A DNA stretch of 64,000 bases from Cristatella mucedo (GCA_009760855.2 WPIO01000012.1:1735001-1799000); one strand, 5' to 3'; positions 23,231-35,440 are shown, counted from the stretch's first letter. Translations and numbers: made by a program. Notes: generated by a model not told the origin, from the sequence alone.

Positions 23231-23840
23231 CTTATTCCGACCCGAGTGCAAGCATGTATCGATGCAGTTATTTATTAATGGCACATAGCATTGCGTTCTG
23301 TTTCCTACTGAGTGGTCTGAGCTTCATCTGTCTGCTGTCGTGCCGGTTGTGCCGGCGAACTGCCGCGTGATCCGTAGCCCTTATAAGCAATACAGTGCGT
23401 ATCATTCGTTCGACTGGCTTCTGATATTGATCGAACTGAGATCAGGCTTCAGCAAGGTAAGGGCCGCAAAAACTTCATCTGCAGGCCGCATACTTCGTCG
23501 TCTCAAGGAAAAACTTTCGTGACCAGAAAGGATCAGAGACTGGTGGAAGCTGACTAAAAGGGAGAGTCAGCAAAGCCGATACGATGGCTTAATCAGCGCG
23601 ATGACGCCGGAATGGCAAGCCAACGCGGCTCGAGCGCATACGAACGAATGAATGCCTGGCTCAGCTCTTGTCATCAAGTCGCTGCCAGCCTTATCGCAAC
23701 TTGACATAAATGGATCGCCCAAGTCTGTCTGGCTCGTTGAGAAAAACTGCCTAATCGCTCTAGGCGAGTCCAAACTGAGGAGCTGAGCCTCGAAACTCCT
23801 ACTCTGGAAATCCGCTTGTCTCTTGTAGCTTTTCATCGAC

Positions 23841-23948
23841 GCCGCCGAAACGACGCCGCCGCCGGCCGCGTCGTTTCGGCCGCGTCGTTTCGGCGGCTCG
23901 CTCGTGTGCGCGTGCAGCGCTGGCGGTCGCCGAACGCCAGCGCTGCAC
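23841..23948. repeat. two adjacent perfect GC hairpins
   Basis: GCCGCCGAAACGACG (23,841-23,855) pairs with 23,883-23,897. GTGCAGCGCTGGCG (23,912-23,925) pairs with 23,935-23,948 over a nine-base loop. Both are exact. Confidence 0.92.
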
Positions 23949-24218
23949 ACGAACATTGAACGGCGAGCCTGCCTCAGGCCTTACCCAAGGGAAGACTTGT
24001 GCGATTATCGCTACTGTGCTCGACTGCATCGCCGCGACTGATCTTGGCCCTCCCCCTCGTCGCACGACTAGCAGCTTCCGGCACGTCATCGTCATCGCGC
24101 GAGGGCGAGGCATCGAAAAAGTTCAAACGACGACGGCTCAGCGCTCTCGGCTGCTGAGCAATATGCGACGACGCGCAGCGCCAGTGCTGCCCACTTCGAG
24201 CCCTTAGGGCCGATCATC

Positions 24219-24256
24219 CGGGAAGGGGCCGTGTCCGGGAAGGGGCCGTGTCGGAG
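24219..24256 (+). repeat. tandem duplication of about 18 bp
   Basis: 'ccgggaaggggccgtgt' is present twice in direct succession. Confidence 0.88.
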
Positions 24257-24924
24257 GCTCGGGAACCACGGGATCGACAGGCTTTCGCTGTACAAGAACG
24301 GAAACGTCGGAATGCTACCTCAGTCAGATTATGGCAGCCGTGGAGAAATTTCGCGGTTCCCGACTAGCAACATTTAGGAGCTGGATGTGCGTTACTTTCA
24401 CGTCATACGTAATAAACGTTAGTCAGTCTTGCCTAGGGATTCTACTTAGTTGTATGCTGCGGCTGTTGCTGCTGCACACTCCGCGGCTTCTTGAAATAGA
24501 CTGCTTTAAGTAAATGACAAGAGGCTCCGTACGCTATGGTGAACACGCCTTGGATTGCTGCCATGCTCTGCTACCGCAGTGGTACCCGCTTATATTGAGG
24601 CAGCGTCTGCTAGCCGTGCTCCGAGGCACCAGCTCCGCCAGTATCGGTCGCGTGCCTGCACCTGGGTTTCCGTTGCTACGAGACCTGTTTTTGTGGCGGT
24701 TCCAGTAAATATCAAGTTCAGGAGCCTCCATCGCGCTTTTGTAACTATACACGAGCAACTTCTTTGCTCCAATCACTTGGCGTCGCCATTATTTATTGGA
24801 AATTCGTTCGGTCAGCATGACTTTGTTGTCATACGCATCCAATTTGCAAGTGCCAGTTAAGTTGGCTGCTTCTGGCCCGATATTTGCTCATACCGCAGGG
24901 TACTCTAAAAGATGAGCTCGACGC

Positions 24925-25246
24925 ATTCATGGAGACCGTGCATTTAGTTCGTATGCTCCCAAAGCCTGGAACTCCCTCCCGACCTGCGTCAGAACATCCC
25001 CTGACTTGACCACATTTAAAAAGAACTTAAAAACACACCTATTTAGGACAGCATTTTAGTGGGTCCCTGTGATTCGTCCTTCATGTGCTTATGCGTGCTG
25101 ACACTGTGCATGCTGCCACTAACCACATTTGCACGCTGCCCCTGTGCATGTCACCCCTAACCGTGTTATTCATTTTGTTTGTTTATCAAGCATGATTTTA
25201 CTCACCATTCAATTGCATTTCCCTTTGCAGCAAATGTAAAGCGCCT

Positions 25247-25312
<66 letters not shown>

Positions 25313-25362
25313 AGTTATCTGAGGGCGCTTTATCGAGTGCATTATTATTATTATTATTCATC
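24925..25362 (+). mobile_element. LINE-C 3' end with (GA)n expansion
   Basis: ORF end (RTFSSYAPKAWNSLPTCV-like, with stops), 3' untranslated ladder, then AAAGCGCCTAG followed by about 58 bases of GA (25,251-25,308), the rest of the hairpin (ATTAAGTTATCTGAGGGCGC) and an ATT tail. In other copies only three or four GA steps stand at this point. Confidence 0.88.
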
Positions 25363-25644
25363 CTGCAAGGTTAGTAGACCGCGTGAGACCACGAGGTCTA
25401 CCGTCCACGTCCCGCTGCTCCATAGATAGCAGTTCTTAAAGGCGTCCTCTTCGTTTGTCTATGACGTTACGCACACTGATATTCTCGAGTTTCTGTTTGA
25501 AAGACGGCAGCGTCCTGTCTTGGTACAAGCCAGCCCGTGGCGCATTGCTCAGTCATGTTTTTCGTTGCAAAAATTCGACCGGAAACTTGGCTCAAACATG
25601 GAGCCTCCTGCTGGCCATAGACAAGGAATGTAAAATATAGTAGA

Positions 25645-25765
25645 GGGGAGCTGATTCAGCAGCCTCATTTGTATTGCGAAACGAGAGAGTTAGCGGCTGT
25701 CGCTACCGCTTGCGGTGCAAAATAAAGGACTGATCGCTGAAGAGCTCCAACTTCTGGCTCGAGTC
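25645..25765 (-). mobile_element. SINE-B, partial
   Basis: 'gctgattcagcagcctcatt', 'agcggctgtcgctaccgctt' and 'gcggtgcaaaataaaggact' follow the reverse SINE-B order. The tRNA-like head is lost. Confidence 0.8.
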
Positions 25766-26426
25766 GTGAAGTGCGAGCAACTTCAATATTGCTTTCATTT
25801 GGATTTGTATTGATCGAAGACCGCTTTTTCTATTGCCTTGAATTTTGCTTCCAATTTCCCAACCGCGCAGCGATCAGTTTAAAGATACTTTTTCGCCAGT
25901 TTTGAAGATGCAATAACAGAGTCGCAGCCTGCCAGTGCAGGGAGCTTCAAGCTTTGAACGGCTGTGGAGGATTAGCACGCGTTACGTGAGCTGAAGGACT
26001 GGGCAGGGGGGCGGGGCGAGGGACTCTAAAGCTCTGACGCACGTGTACAAAGAATGTGTAGCATTTGGTGTCACTTTTGTTGGATCACAGCTGAGGACTC
26101 TTGGCAATTATCTTGCGGTAGCCTCATAGCTTGTGACTAAATGAGTGAGCGTTGTGCCAGATGCACGTCATTTGATCCGGACGGATACAAAGCATGCACA
26201 GCTCACAGAATTGAGCGAAGCCGCACTGAAATGACGCGTTAATCAACAAAATTTGGGATTCAGGTAGATCTCTGGCTGAACTTCTTTAGGAGCCATGCTT
26301 ATTCAATTTTTAAGCAAATTGCAGAACAGTGAAGAAGCTGCGTTTCAGCGGATTTTGAAGCATGCTGATTCCAAGCAGTTCCAGAGGCAGTACTAATCTT
26401 AGCTGAGCAGCATACAGCGGCATCTA

Positions 26427-26427
26427 C

Positions 26428-26467
<40 letters not shown>

Positions 26468-26630
26468 ATTCGATATAGCGCCCTCAGATAACCCGGTCTC
26501 TGCCTAGGCGCTCTACATTTGCTGCAAGGGAAGCACGATCGAAGGGTTAGTGGTAGCATGCTGAATGACAACAAGCATAGCATGGTTTGGGGTGATATGT
26601 GCACATGGTCAGCTTGCAAATATAGCTACA
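26427..26630 (-). mobile_element. LINE-C 3' end with (AAT)n
   Basis: (AAT)n at 26,427-26,465, then GCGCCCTCAGATAACCCGGT, the GGCGCTCTACATTTGCTGCA block and the 'agcatgc' ladder. Confidence 0.85.
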
Positions 26631-27376
26631 TGTATTTTTAATGAGAAGATCGTTTTTCCGAATGAGTTAGTTTGATTTTGGAGCCACAATTATTATAACA
26701 CAATTGAAAGGTAAAATCACGGCTAACCAGCAGCCTGCTGAGATTAGATTACTAAGAAGCATGCACTTAAGCGTGCTACTGATGGTAGCGGGAGTGAACA
26801 TCTACTAGTTATCGAGAATGCGTAGAAAACAACAAGGTTACCTCAGTAGCACAAGTGCAGTTCATGGTTGAAGAATGGGTGGTGAGATCAGGAAACCCGA
26901 TGTGCGGCTATGAAGCCAGTAATAAGAATTTTGCACGAGAGCGTAGATCTGGCTACGGGTTATGAGGAGCAGGTGTCTGATACCTTAACCTTAACTGGCA
27001 GAGGGATTCGATCGCCCACCTGCCCCGCCCCGTCCCGTTCCCTCGATCCCTGCCTCACCGTCCCATGAAAGAAGTGATTGTACTTCCTGTGCAGGCAGGG
27101 TATTGATGGCGTGAAGCCTGCGACAGGGGTAACGTGCTTCGAGACCGCTGCTGTGTACTAATTATGGACTGCTGCCCTGATACTAGACCCGCTGCTTCAG
27201 TCATGACAGACAATTCAGTGAAGAAATTATATCTGGACGAATGCGACGCCAAAGCACAGAAAGCAATCTCAGGCGGTGTCACTCAAACTACTCCTACTAC
27301 TCCGCTATCGTACAGTGGACGGGCCTGTACTACGAGTCACGATACGACGTTGCCAACTTCTCTTACTTGCTTACAG

Positions 27377-27450
27377 CTGCAGATCCGTGTTTCGATGGTG
27401 TGCAATGCGCTGACGCGGCTAAGTATCGCTTGCCAATGCTTTATGATTAG
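27377..27450 (+). CDS. AQP: aquaporin, last exon (C-terminal tail)
   Basis: A strong acceptor (CTTCTCTTACTTGCTTACAG) is followed by two bases that complete the phase-1 codon left by exon 3, giving A, then ADPCFDGVQCADAAKYRLPM and LYD before a TAG stop. The junction reads DLIFA-ADP, the usual short cytosolic tail start after helix 6 in animal aquaporins. The joined protein is 287 residues, a normal length for the family. The tail has two cysteines. Confidence is lower than for the other exons because the tail is not conserved between aquaporins; the support is the phase match and acceptor quality. Confidence 0.72.
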
Positions 27451-29762
27451 GAAGAGGACTGCTCGTCTGACTCCGAATTACTGAAGTAAAATGATTCTTC
27501 TTTTCCTTGACGTGACGGTGAAACCCTTATTGCCGGCGGTTTCGACATCAACCTAGATGCTGTCGCGATCATTCCACCAAGATCGCCTCGGGGCGAATGC
27601 GACGCCGCCGCCGCAATCTTTCAAACGCCTGCATGCCAACGAATGTCTTTCGATCACGACCGTACTGCGATTGCTGAATAGGGGCGGGGGTTGTAAAAGC
27701 TAACGGATCAGACTTCCCTTTCCGACTTGCTGCGACACCAATTGTGCGCTTTCGAGAGAAGGGCGCAGACTCGGACGGCTTAGAGCGCTGAACCGTGCCC
27801 TTCGAGGCATCAATCTTCTTTTGCAGGTGCCGACTGTCTAGTGGCTTCGGAACGGACAATGGCTCGGCGGCGCCAAGCTGTGTACGTGCACGCTCAATAA
27901 AAAGCCTGCCCGGCGAGTGCACGAAAGGGTCGCATAGGACCCGTCTACGCGGGCGGCTGTTTATGGAGCGAACAGACTGGCAGCGCAGAGGGCATGCGTC
28001 GTTTGCTAATAAAGGGCTCGCTGTCGGAGACAGGAGACTTGCCACTCGGTCGCTCTGTCGTCCAGAGGGTTGTCCCAGCACTGCGTTTCGAAAGTCTGCC
28101 AGTGGGTTCGTGCTCAGCTGGCAGATCTACGAGATGTTGCCCATCGCATTTCGAAGGCTGCGTAACTATATGTAAGGCAGACGAGACTGAATTGACGAGA
28201 CGATACCAGGACGAACTTCGAAGATGGCAGTTGCAAGTGCCCCTGTGCCAACGGTGCATTGAGCTTTGCTTATCTTTTGTAGTGTTGCATACCCTAATCG
28301 TGTTCTTGTTTCTTTTTTGGGTGGGGGGGGGGGAGATCGTTTCATGTGTCTTGTGAGATGAGGCTGAAGCATAAGGCAATCCGCTGTCTGCGGCCAAGTT
28401 CATGGCCGTTTATGTAAGAAGGAGAAGTCAAAATACGTGTGGCTGCAAAGAGAGTCAGATTCTGATAGCGCTTCAGATGGCTAGCCGTGACTGAATCGTC
28501 ATGATTAGTAGCTAGATGTAATAATCTGTAGTTTAGACAGTACAAGTAGCTCATACCAAATGACGCTTAGTGGGGCTTTGAGGTTCCGACCAGCGAATTG
28601 TACTTAGGGCTTGAGCTGGTCCACTAATGGTGGTACTGTGCACGTGCGCCTGTCAGTGGCTCCGTAAAATGCCGCTCTACGGGACATGCAGCTGTCGTTT
28701 TAACGTATGGGCGGGCTCGATTGATTCCCATTCTCTGCCCTCGTCACCGTATCGTGCTTTTATCGGCTCAGCAGCCGTTGCAACACGTTGGCAGAGCGTC
28801 GAGACACCAGCTGCTTCTCGCGGCTGCAGAGACTGGCACAGTAATGCGCTCCCGCTCGGTCCCCGAGCGAAGGACTTTAGTTCAGGAGCCTCTATATAGC
28901 CGCTATAGAAGCCTGTGGGTGAGCAACGTTGCGGAGGAGAATGCGGACCGCCGTGGTTGGGGATGGTAATGGCTCCGGTGCTCAGCTGGCTCTCGATCAC
29001 ACATGCGACGCCATCTTGCTTACGTCATCTTGCTTGCTTGGACAGCTCGAATGTAACGAATAGGACGTGGCGGTCTGACGCGGCACCGCGGCCCATCGTT
29101 CGATCGCACCGCATCCATATATCAGTTTCCGTAGGCGTTCTCGAAACTCGCGCTCGATTCTAGCTCGAAGAACTCTGGTTGCAGAGCGACGCTGCGCGCG
29201 AAGCCACTTTTCCCCTAGATTCGTTTCCGAATTTCATCGGAGATTTTGAAAACTAAATGGTGACAAAACGGACTCTTGCTGTTACGAAGGTATAAATTTA
29301 CAGCTAAGACCTACGACTTCCGAGCCGACTTCGTACTGCGTTTCACGTCGCCCGTGCACAATAGGCGTTCGCCACACGAAGTTCGCCCCAAACCACTGGA
29401 GCAGTTTTGGACTCCAAGCGCTGTGCGAAACGCTTGGTTGGAGGCAGTGCCCACTCTATCGCCCTACAAAGTGGTCATATTGCTGTTATGAGGGGCTATG
29501 TGGACCGCTTCTTGAAGAAATGATCGTTTCTTCCACTCCGTCGCCAGACATAGCTTGGCGCAATTCGCCCCCGAGAGAGGTGCCTAAGAGATCTTTAAAG
29601 AGTCTGCATACGCTTAGAACTGGTCGGCAAGAGGTGTCGACGAATGCAGTAAGTTCGAATCGATTATGCCGTAACGAACAAATTGTCACTGGTCTCTTGC
29701 CGAGCAGCTAGTCAAGTTCAAGGTTATGCGATCTGCCCCTGTAGCGAGGCTAGGGTATCTAT
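27451..29762. other. unassigned sequence downstream of the aquaporin
   Basis: Long overlapping ORFs occur on both strands (27,569-28,081 minus; 27,795-28,175 plus) without a recognisable domain. A helix-like frame (ELTRRYQDELRRWQLQV, around 28,183-28,233) has weak splice sites. No polyadenylation signal could be assigned with confidence. Confidence 0.4.
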
Positions 29763-29764
29763 GC

Positions 29765-30052
29765 AGTGGCGGAGCCCGGATTTTCATCTAGGTGGAGGCC
29801 TGCAAGACCTGCAAGATTTCTATGTAGGCTAGAAAAGCAGTACACGGAGAATACAAAGCACAAAATCGTAGCGCTTATTATTCGACGAGGACGCGGTGGT
29901 CGCTCATCCAGTGAAAGTAAGATATAATTTCTTCGTTGGTGACAGCCTGCGAGCTTATGAATGGGGGCGGCCCAGGTCGCTGCCCTGCTTTAGGGGGAGG
30001 GAAGTTGGCAAATGCCCGCTGCTCCTTCCCTTGTTCCGCCACGGAAATCCAC
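29765..30052 (+). mobile_element. possible hAT-type miniature element
   Basis: Starts CAGTGGCGGAGCCCGGATTT, a common hAT end in animal genomes. The other end reads CTTGTTCCGCCACGG, an imperfect inverted match. No clear 8-bp target duplication was found. Confidence 0.35.
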
Positions 30053-30640
30053 AGACCCAGCCAGCCTGATTCAGGACTACTAGTCAGTTAGGTCTCATAG
30101 ATCTATCAAGGGTTATATCAATATATCAAAATGGTTCCGGTCAGCCATCTCATGACGACGAGGAACTGGCCGTTCGTCTGAGGTGCGCGAGAACTCCTTC
30201 TCAGAGCACGCGCAGGGTGCAATGTCTTGGTATGCTTTCAAACTTTAAAGCCGTTTGGTTTGAAGCCCTACATTTCATCAGGGGGGAGTGTGCTGGTTCT
30301 TCGGAGTTGTCCTCTCGTGTTAGTGCATGCAGGAGCTCAGGCCCTCAAAAAAGGCAGCCGCCGCTTGCATTCGTAAGGAGGAAAAAGACAGAGCGCAGCA
30401 TAGAGGACAATAAAAAATTAAAATAAAAACAATAACAAACAATAATCAGCCAATTTAAAAACAAGAATTCTATCTTAGACACCAACAAGATGCCCTTACT
30501 CACGATGTCGCTCCGTCTTAAATTTTCAAATTGAATAGCGTGCGAGAACGATTTTTCGGGGATTGAAGAGCAGTTATTGTCGAGCACACCAGCTTCTTAG
30601 ACGCTGCGGAGCGTTGTAAGACTGCCACTCGGTGCTCGCT
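30053..30640. other. unassigned sequence
   Basis: Ordinary composition, short ORFs only. Confidence 0.5.
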
Positions 30641-30642
30641 CG

Positions 30643-30693
30643 CGTCGCTGCAGCCCGCGGCGGCGGACATCGCCGCGGCGGGCTGCGGCGACG
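30643..30693. repeat. 23-bp imperfect GC hairpin
   Basis: The arms 30,643-30,665 and 30,671-30,693 pair at 21 of 23 positions around the five-base loop gacat. Confidence 0.88.
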
Positions 30694-31535
30694 AGAAGTC
30701 ACGCGGCTGGCGCCGACGGGCGTTAACAGCCGGCGCGTCGCCCGTCACCGAAGGGATACTCGTCGGTCGCTCGCCGCGCGCTCACAACCTAGGCAAGCGT
30801 CTCGGTCGCCGGAGCGTTGTCACGCGAGGGTCAACTAAAGCGAGCCGGCGTCATTACCTTCCGCCTCTCCTCGCGGCGCATGGGGCATTCCCGACGCCAG
30901 TCGGGGTTGGCGAGGTGTGCGACAGGCGGATCGGCGGCCGTTCGCAGGTGGCCGAGCGTCAGGCGCGCCCCTCGCTCAGCCGTAATCCGCCGACGGATTG
31001 CAGCGGTTGCCGCCTTCCGCCAGGCTTCGCTGCCAGCTTAGCCGACGACCCGTTTCTAAGCGGTGCGACAGGCGGAAAAAGTGAGCCGTCGGCACGGAAA
31101 AAGAAAGGAAAAACAGACAGTAGCGCCCTCTCGCGGAGAGATTAGAGCCGAGTCGTCCTCGCGATTTGGGCGCTTGGAGCGACCGCCTGCGGCGCATCAG
31201 CTCGGACAGCCGCGGCTTTGGCACGGCGAACTGGAAGTGCGCCGAATTCAGTGCTGTCCTCTATCCTCTGCCAGCCAGGATCGAAACGTGCGTGTCTCGA
31301 ATATTGTGCTCGCGTACCGGCAAAGCGTGTAAAACGTCATCGTTTCTAAGACGCCACCCCTTCTTTCTGAGACGCTCTGGATTGCAAGTTTCACTACTCG
31401 AAAGCGTAGCTTTGCGGCGTGTCGATGTCGCGCACCCCTCGAGCTCTAGTATAAATATGGCGCCGCATGTTGCCGCTCAGCCGCGGAGCCACGCTTAACA
31501 GCCGCGCAACTTCAATGGCTCCGCGGCAAGCCGCG
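30694..31535. other. GC/CpG-rich segment with a TATA-like box
   Basis: GC-rich sequence with a TATAAATA at 31,450-31,457 and an 11-bp inverted repeat (CCGCGGAGCCA at 31,481-31,491 with 31,516-31,526). It could be a promoter region for a downstream plus-strand gene such as the one with the 33.7-kb membrane exon. This is inference only. Confidence 0.3.
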
Positions 31536-32454
31536 GCGTGATCGCTCGGGTTTTGGCAATTCAATGACGCGCGCGAATCCGCGCATAATCAAAATTCTGA
31601 AGTAACTGTGCAGCGCCGTGCGAGAACTAAATGTCTTCAAAGGCGCTCGACACAAGCTGGACAGAAAGAAAGCGTATCGACCGAATTTTCCCAAGGAAGC
31701 CGAGCACGAGGATTCGGCGAGTCGGCGCAGGTTTTCTAAACCGGTCAAGACTTAGCCAAAAGTGAACAGAATTTTCCAGAGATAACCCATTAGCTATGCA
31801 AGCAGAGACGTCGCGGCAAAGTTAAAGAGTCTACCGTCGGTTCCACACCTTTCTGTCCCGGCTGGTCACCGATAAGTGATCGCGAAGGCGCCGCTTTATC
31901 TCAGGTACGCGGATCCAGGAGAAAAGAAAAACGCTCGCTGGAGTGAGCTGCTGTATTGTCGCCATAAGCGAATGTCAAGTTAAGCAACTGAAACCGCGTG
32001 TATAAACTTAATTTCTTTAAGCGCACTGCTTTTAGTTTAGCAGCACATCAGTGCTTTCTGCGGTCCATGCCCATGCGCATAGCAAAGCGTCAGCGGACGT
32101 TGAATAGCATCCCACGTCTTGCAGTGTGCAGCTCGCCGCATCAATCCGCAAAGCAGGCCCACAAACTCGCACGCTCACACTAATGCGCCCTTTGTCGTAA
32201 TTGCGGAGTTTTTTCTAGAGGCGCCATGCCGTGTCTTGCGTTATATATCTCCTACCGAGGCGGCTGCGCCCCTCCTATACTCCTCGGTTCTCTCGCTGGG
32301 AGCTGCTGTACCGAAAGAGGAATGGGAAATCGGCGCAATCAGCGAGCGGTCGCGCCACCTGAGCCCCTAGTATACAGGTACATGTAGACTGCGTGTACAT
32401 AGCGACAGCGGTCACGTGACCTACCCCCTAGAAGAAGTAAAAATAAATGAATCC
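31536..32454. other. unassigned sequence
   Basis: No recognisable repeat, exon or RNA gene. Confidence 0.5.
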
Positions 32455-32625
32455 TAGCTGATTGAACAGCCTCTTTTTGCATAGCGACAAAAGAGCCTTT
32501 ACGGCTACAACCACTGCTTGCAGTGGCGATAGACAATCGCCCACTGCAGGAATCGAACCGACGACCTCGGGAGCGAGGTCGTGAAAGCAGCTGCCTTACC
32601 TAGTGCGGGCCATCACGGCTCACCG
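32455..32625 (-). mobile_element. SINE-B
   Basis: Reverse copy: 'gctgattgaacagcctcttt', 'ccactgcttgcagtggcgat', B-box complement 'ggaatcgaaccgacgacct', head 'gggccatcacggctcac'. Confidence 0.92.
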
Positions 32626-33672
32626 AATGCGCAGTGACAGCGGCTGAAGACGTAACGGGGAACACACGCGGAGATCTTGCCTTACTGTTTGACAAAAAGT
32701 GGACGTGAACATTTTTGTATGCGTACACAGAGATCATACGTTCATGGAAATGTGAATGCAGGCTAATTGTAGCGAATATGCACGTCAAAGTTTCTCACGG
32801 ACATACGCTGCATTGGTCGCAGTTGCTATTTTCTGAGATCAAAAAACAAGTAGCCATTCATTGGAAGGCTGTCTGAAATGGTAGATTAAAATCCTGTTCG
32901 TCGAAGTTCAGATTCGTTTTCGGCAACCGTCGAAGCAGCTCGAAGTAACAAGCGTGAAGTCGACCCGGGGAGCTTAGGTGAGTGGGTGCGGTTAACTGCG
33001 TGCCGCTGCTGCTGGTGTAACTTCTGAAATCAGACAACGAAAAGACGGGAAGCGATTCAGAAAGAGAATCGACAATAACTTGGACGGAAAGCTCTCTTCA
33101 ATTAACTATACAACAGATGGGCGAGCCTCGGCGAGCTTACTTCAGCAGCCCGCGATAGGTTCTCGGAGGGCACCGAGCTAGAAGCAATTTTTGAATTGAA
33201 CTGACGCCTCCACGGAGGTCTGCATCCCAACCGGAAGAGGCGAGATGACGCAGAGGCCCCGAAGCAACCGGATAGTAAAACTGCATGGCCTTCTAATCTG
33301 TCCCTGAGTATGACGCTGAAGGGCAATGGACGATTCATTTTATTCCTGAAGCTTTCAATTCCTTTGCCTCGAGTAGCTTCAGAAATAAAATTAGCACTTC
33401 GTACACAGCCGTTGCTATGCGCAATGAAAACCGAAGTATATCAGTAGAAGCATTTCTACTGCGACTAGCCGACGTGGTGGGGTATCGTAGCTGAATAAGA
33501 ATAGTGAAGCCCGATTGGCTGAAAATGATCGGCCGCTCGAGCCAGGATCAGTTTGGCACATTTTTAGTTCATCTCTGCTGGATGTAGACTCTGCCGGATG
33601 TGGCTCGCTACGCCACACCGAGCCGCTTCGCGAAACGCTGGCGCCCATTCGTTACAAAGAAGTCTCTTGCAG
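32626..33672. other. unassigned sequence before the membrane-protein exon
   Basis: No second exon of the gene at 33.7 kb could be identified. An in-frame extension runs upstream to 33,588. Confidence 0.4.
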
Positions 33673-33954
33673 CGATCGCGTTGTATTACGGCGGGATGGG
33701 CGCGGCTGACATTTTCACCTGGCTGATCAGGTCGAGCTACACAATTTTGTTCCTGCCTTTTCGCCTTCTGATGCCACTCGTCTTCTGGACTTGCTGCACT
33801 CTCTCACCGTCGCAGTTTGTCTACTTCATGGAGATTCAATACTACTATTTGGAGGAGACTGACGTTTTCTTTCTTTACACCGTCTTCCTCATTCTACTTG
33901 TCATGTTGCTTGATCTGGCCATGGTGATGTACCGCAACTACTTACGTTTCGGAG
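33673..33954 (+). CDS. internal exon of an unidentified multi-pass membrane protein
   Basis: Open frame of 94 codons between an acceptor-like TCTCTTGCAG and a GTAAGC donor, phase 1 at both ends, so the exon is symmetric. It encodes two strongly hydrophobic segments. One is near FTWLIRSSYTILFLPFRLLM plus PLVFW. The other is near VFFLYTVFLILLVMLLDLAM. A polar, tyrosine-rich loop lies between them (SPSQFVYFMEIQYYYLEETD), and a basic stretch YRNYLRFG follows the second helix. That pattern suggests a helical hairpin with the basic end in the cytosol. The frame is also open upstream to 33,588, so an earlier acceptor (ending at 33,587) is possible. I do not recognise the family and found no neighbouring exon. 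Confidence 0.6.
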
Positions 33955-34484
33955 GTAAGCACCACGCTACCAGGTTACAAGAAGCCCCAACGGACGTAAG
34001 AAGCTGTAGAAGTCGAAGGCCGTTGGCGGAACAATTAGCACGCAGTAGCGTCGTGTGGGTAACTGCTAATGAGTCCTTGGATCGACGCTGAGATGACCGG
34101 GCGTCAGCGTCCTCTCGAAGCAGCTGCTGTTCCTTAGGCGAGCGCGTGAGTATTCTTTACAGCCTCCCATAGTCGGATCTTTTTTGCGTGACAGCCTAGG
34201 AAGATACCGCCAGCCCGAGTACCTATTGCAATGTCCTCAATTGCGACCTTTGGGCGTGGCCGCCCACGAATCAGATCAGCCCATCAGGAAACAGATGATT
34301 AAAAAATAGTCCGAGATAAGAAGGCTTATGAGAAGAGCAATATTTCATCGCGTAACTGGATTTAGGTACGATTTACGACCTGGCTGGCGTAGACGAAGAA
34401 AGACTGACCGAAGCAAAGTCTTTTCTTTTGGCGATTGTCTGTCAGTCTGTGATTCATACCGCTCAGCGCTAGACGGTATTAGCT
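33955..34484. other. unassigned sequence after the membrane-protein exon
   Basis: Nothing recognisable; presumably intron. Confidence 0.4.
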
Positions 34485-34728
34485 TGTAACGACTCTGTCT
34501 GACCGGTCTGCCGTTCAAAGTTTATAGATAGGTAATTCTGTGCTTCCTGATTAGAGTGCCGTAAAAATTCTATGCATAGCTAATTCTGTGCTGCCTGATT
34601 AGAGTGCCGTAAAAAGTCTATGCATAGCTAATTATGTGCTGCCTGAGTAGTCTGCCGTACCGACTCTATATATAAGTAATTCTGTGCTGCATGAGTAATC
34701 TGCAGTACCAATTCTATATAGTCAGGGA
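34485..34728 (+). repeat. 48-bp minisatellite, about five units
   Basis: TAATTCTGTGCTGCCTGATT-like unit starts at 34,533, 34,581, 34,629 and 34,677 show an exact 48-base period. A partial, more diverged unit precedes them. The array ends directly against a LINE-C copy. Confidence 0.95.
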
Positions 34729-34734
34729 TACCAC

Positions 34735-35440
34735 ATCTAAATTAGCCCATGCATTTGTGACATCCCGTCTTGACTTCTGTAACTCACTGCTTGCTGGTCT
34801 ACGAGCCTGTGCAATCAGGCGCCTACAGCTGGTAAACAACTCTGCAGCCAGGCTTGTCTGCCGTGAGCGTCGAAGTTGCCACGTCACACCACTTCTCGTC
34901 GACCAGCAATTGCTCGCGGTAAAGCAGCCGCATCGACTTCAAGGTTCTGTCACTCACTTTTAGGTCCCTTAATTCTTTTGCTCCAGCCTACCTATCGGAT
35001 GTAATCCCCCACCAGGTTAGGCATCGTACAGCACGCATGTCTGAATCAAATCGTTTACCACGCGTCGTACAAACCTCAAATCCTTTGGCGACCGTCCGTT
35101 TAGTTTGTTTGCTCCCAAAGCCCGAAACTCACTCCCGACTGATGCCACGACTCCCCGTGACGTGACCACATTTAAAAAGAAGCCAACAATCGATCTATCT
35201 ATCACAGCATTTAGTGGGTCTATGTAATTCTTCTTTTACGCGTTTATGCGTGCTGACGCTGTGCATGCTACTGCCACTAACCGCATTGGCATGCAGACTC
35301 TGTGCATGAAACCTCTAACCATGTTAAGCTTGCTGGCATTGAGCTTGCTACCACTAACCATTCGATCATGCTTCCTTTACAGCATATGTAAAGTGCCTCG
35401 AGAGAGATTAAGCTCTGTAAAGGTGCGATACAAATGTAAA
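34735..35440 (+). mobile_element. LINE-C, C-terminal ORF and 3' end
   Basis: Reads AHAFVTSRLDFCNSLLAGLR and IRRLQLVNNSAARLVCRERR, then a frameshifted stretch to the 3' untranslated ladder and the AAGTGCCTCGAGAGAGATTAAG hairpin. The tail lacks a long ATT run. Confidence 0.9.

Larger units (their letters stand above)
22221..27376 (+). other. aquaporin intron 3
   Basis: About 5.2 kb holding hairpins at 22.77, 23.84 and 23.91 kb, LINE-C copies at 24.9 and 26.4 kb and a SINE-B at 25.6 kb. ORFs here (for example 23,799-24,113 minus) lack splice context or recognisable domains. Confidence 0.7.

Noticed and set aside
28174-28236. Helix-like frame with ETELTRRYQDELRRWQLQV
   Set aside because: Looks like a coiled-coil exon but both candidate splice sites are weak.
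27569-28403. Overlapping minus-strand ORFs of 170 and 152 codons
   Set aside because: No recognisable domain or splice sites, and equally long ORFs occur on the other strand.
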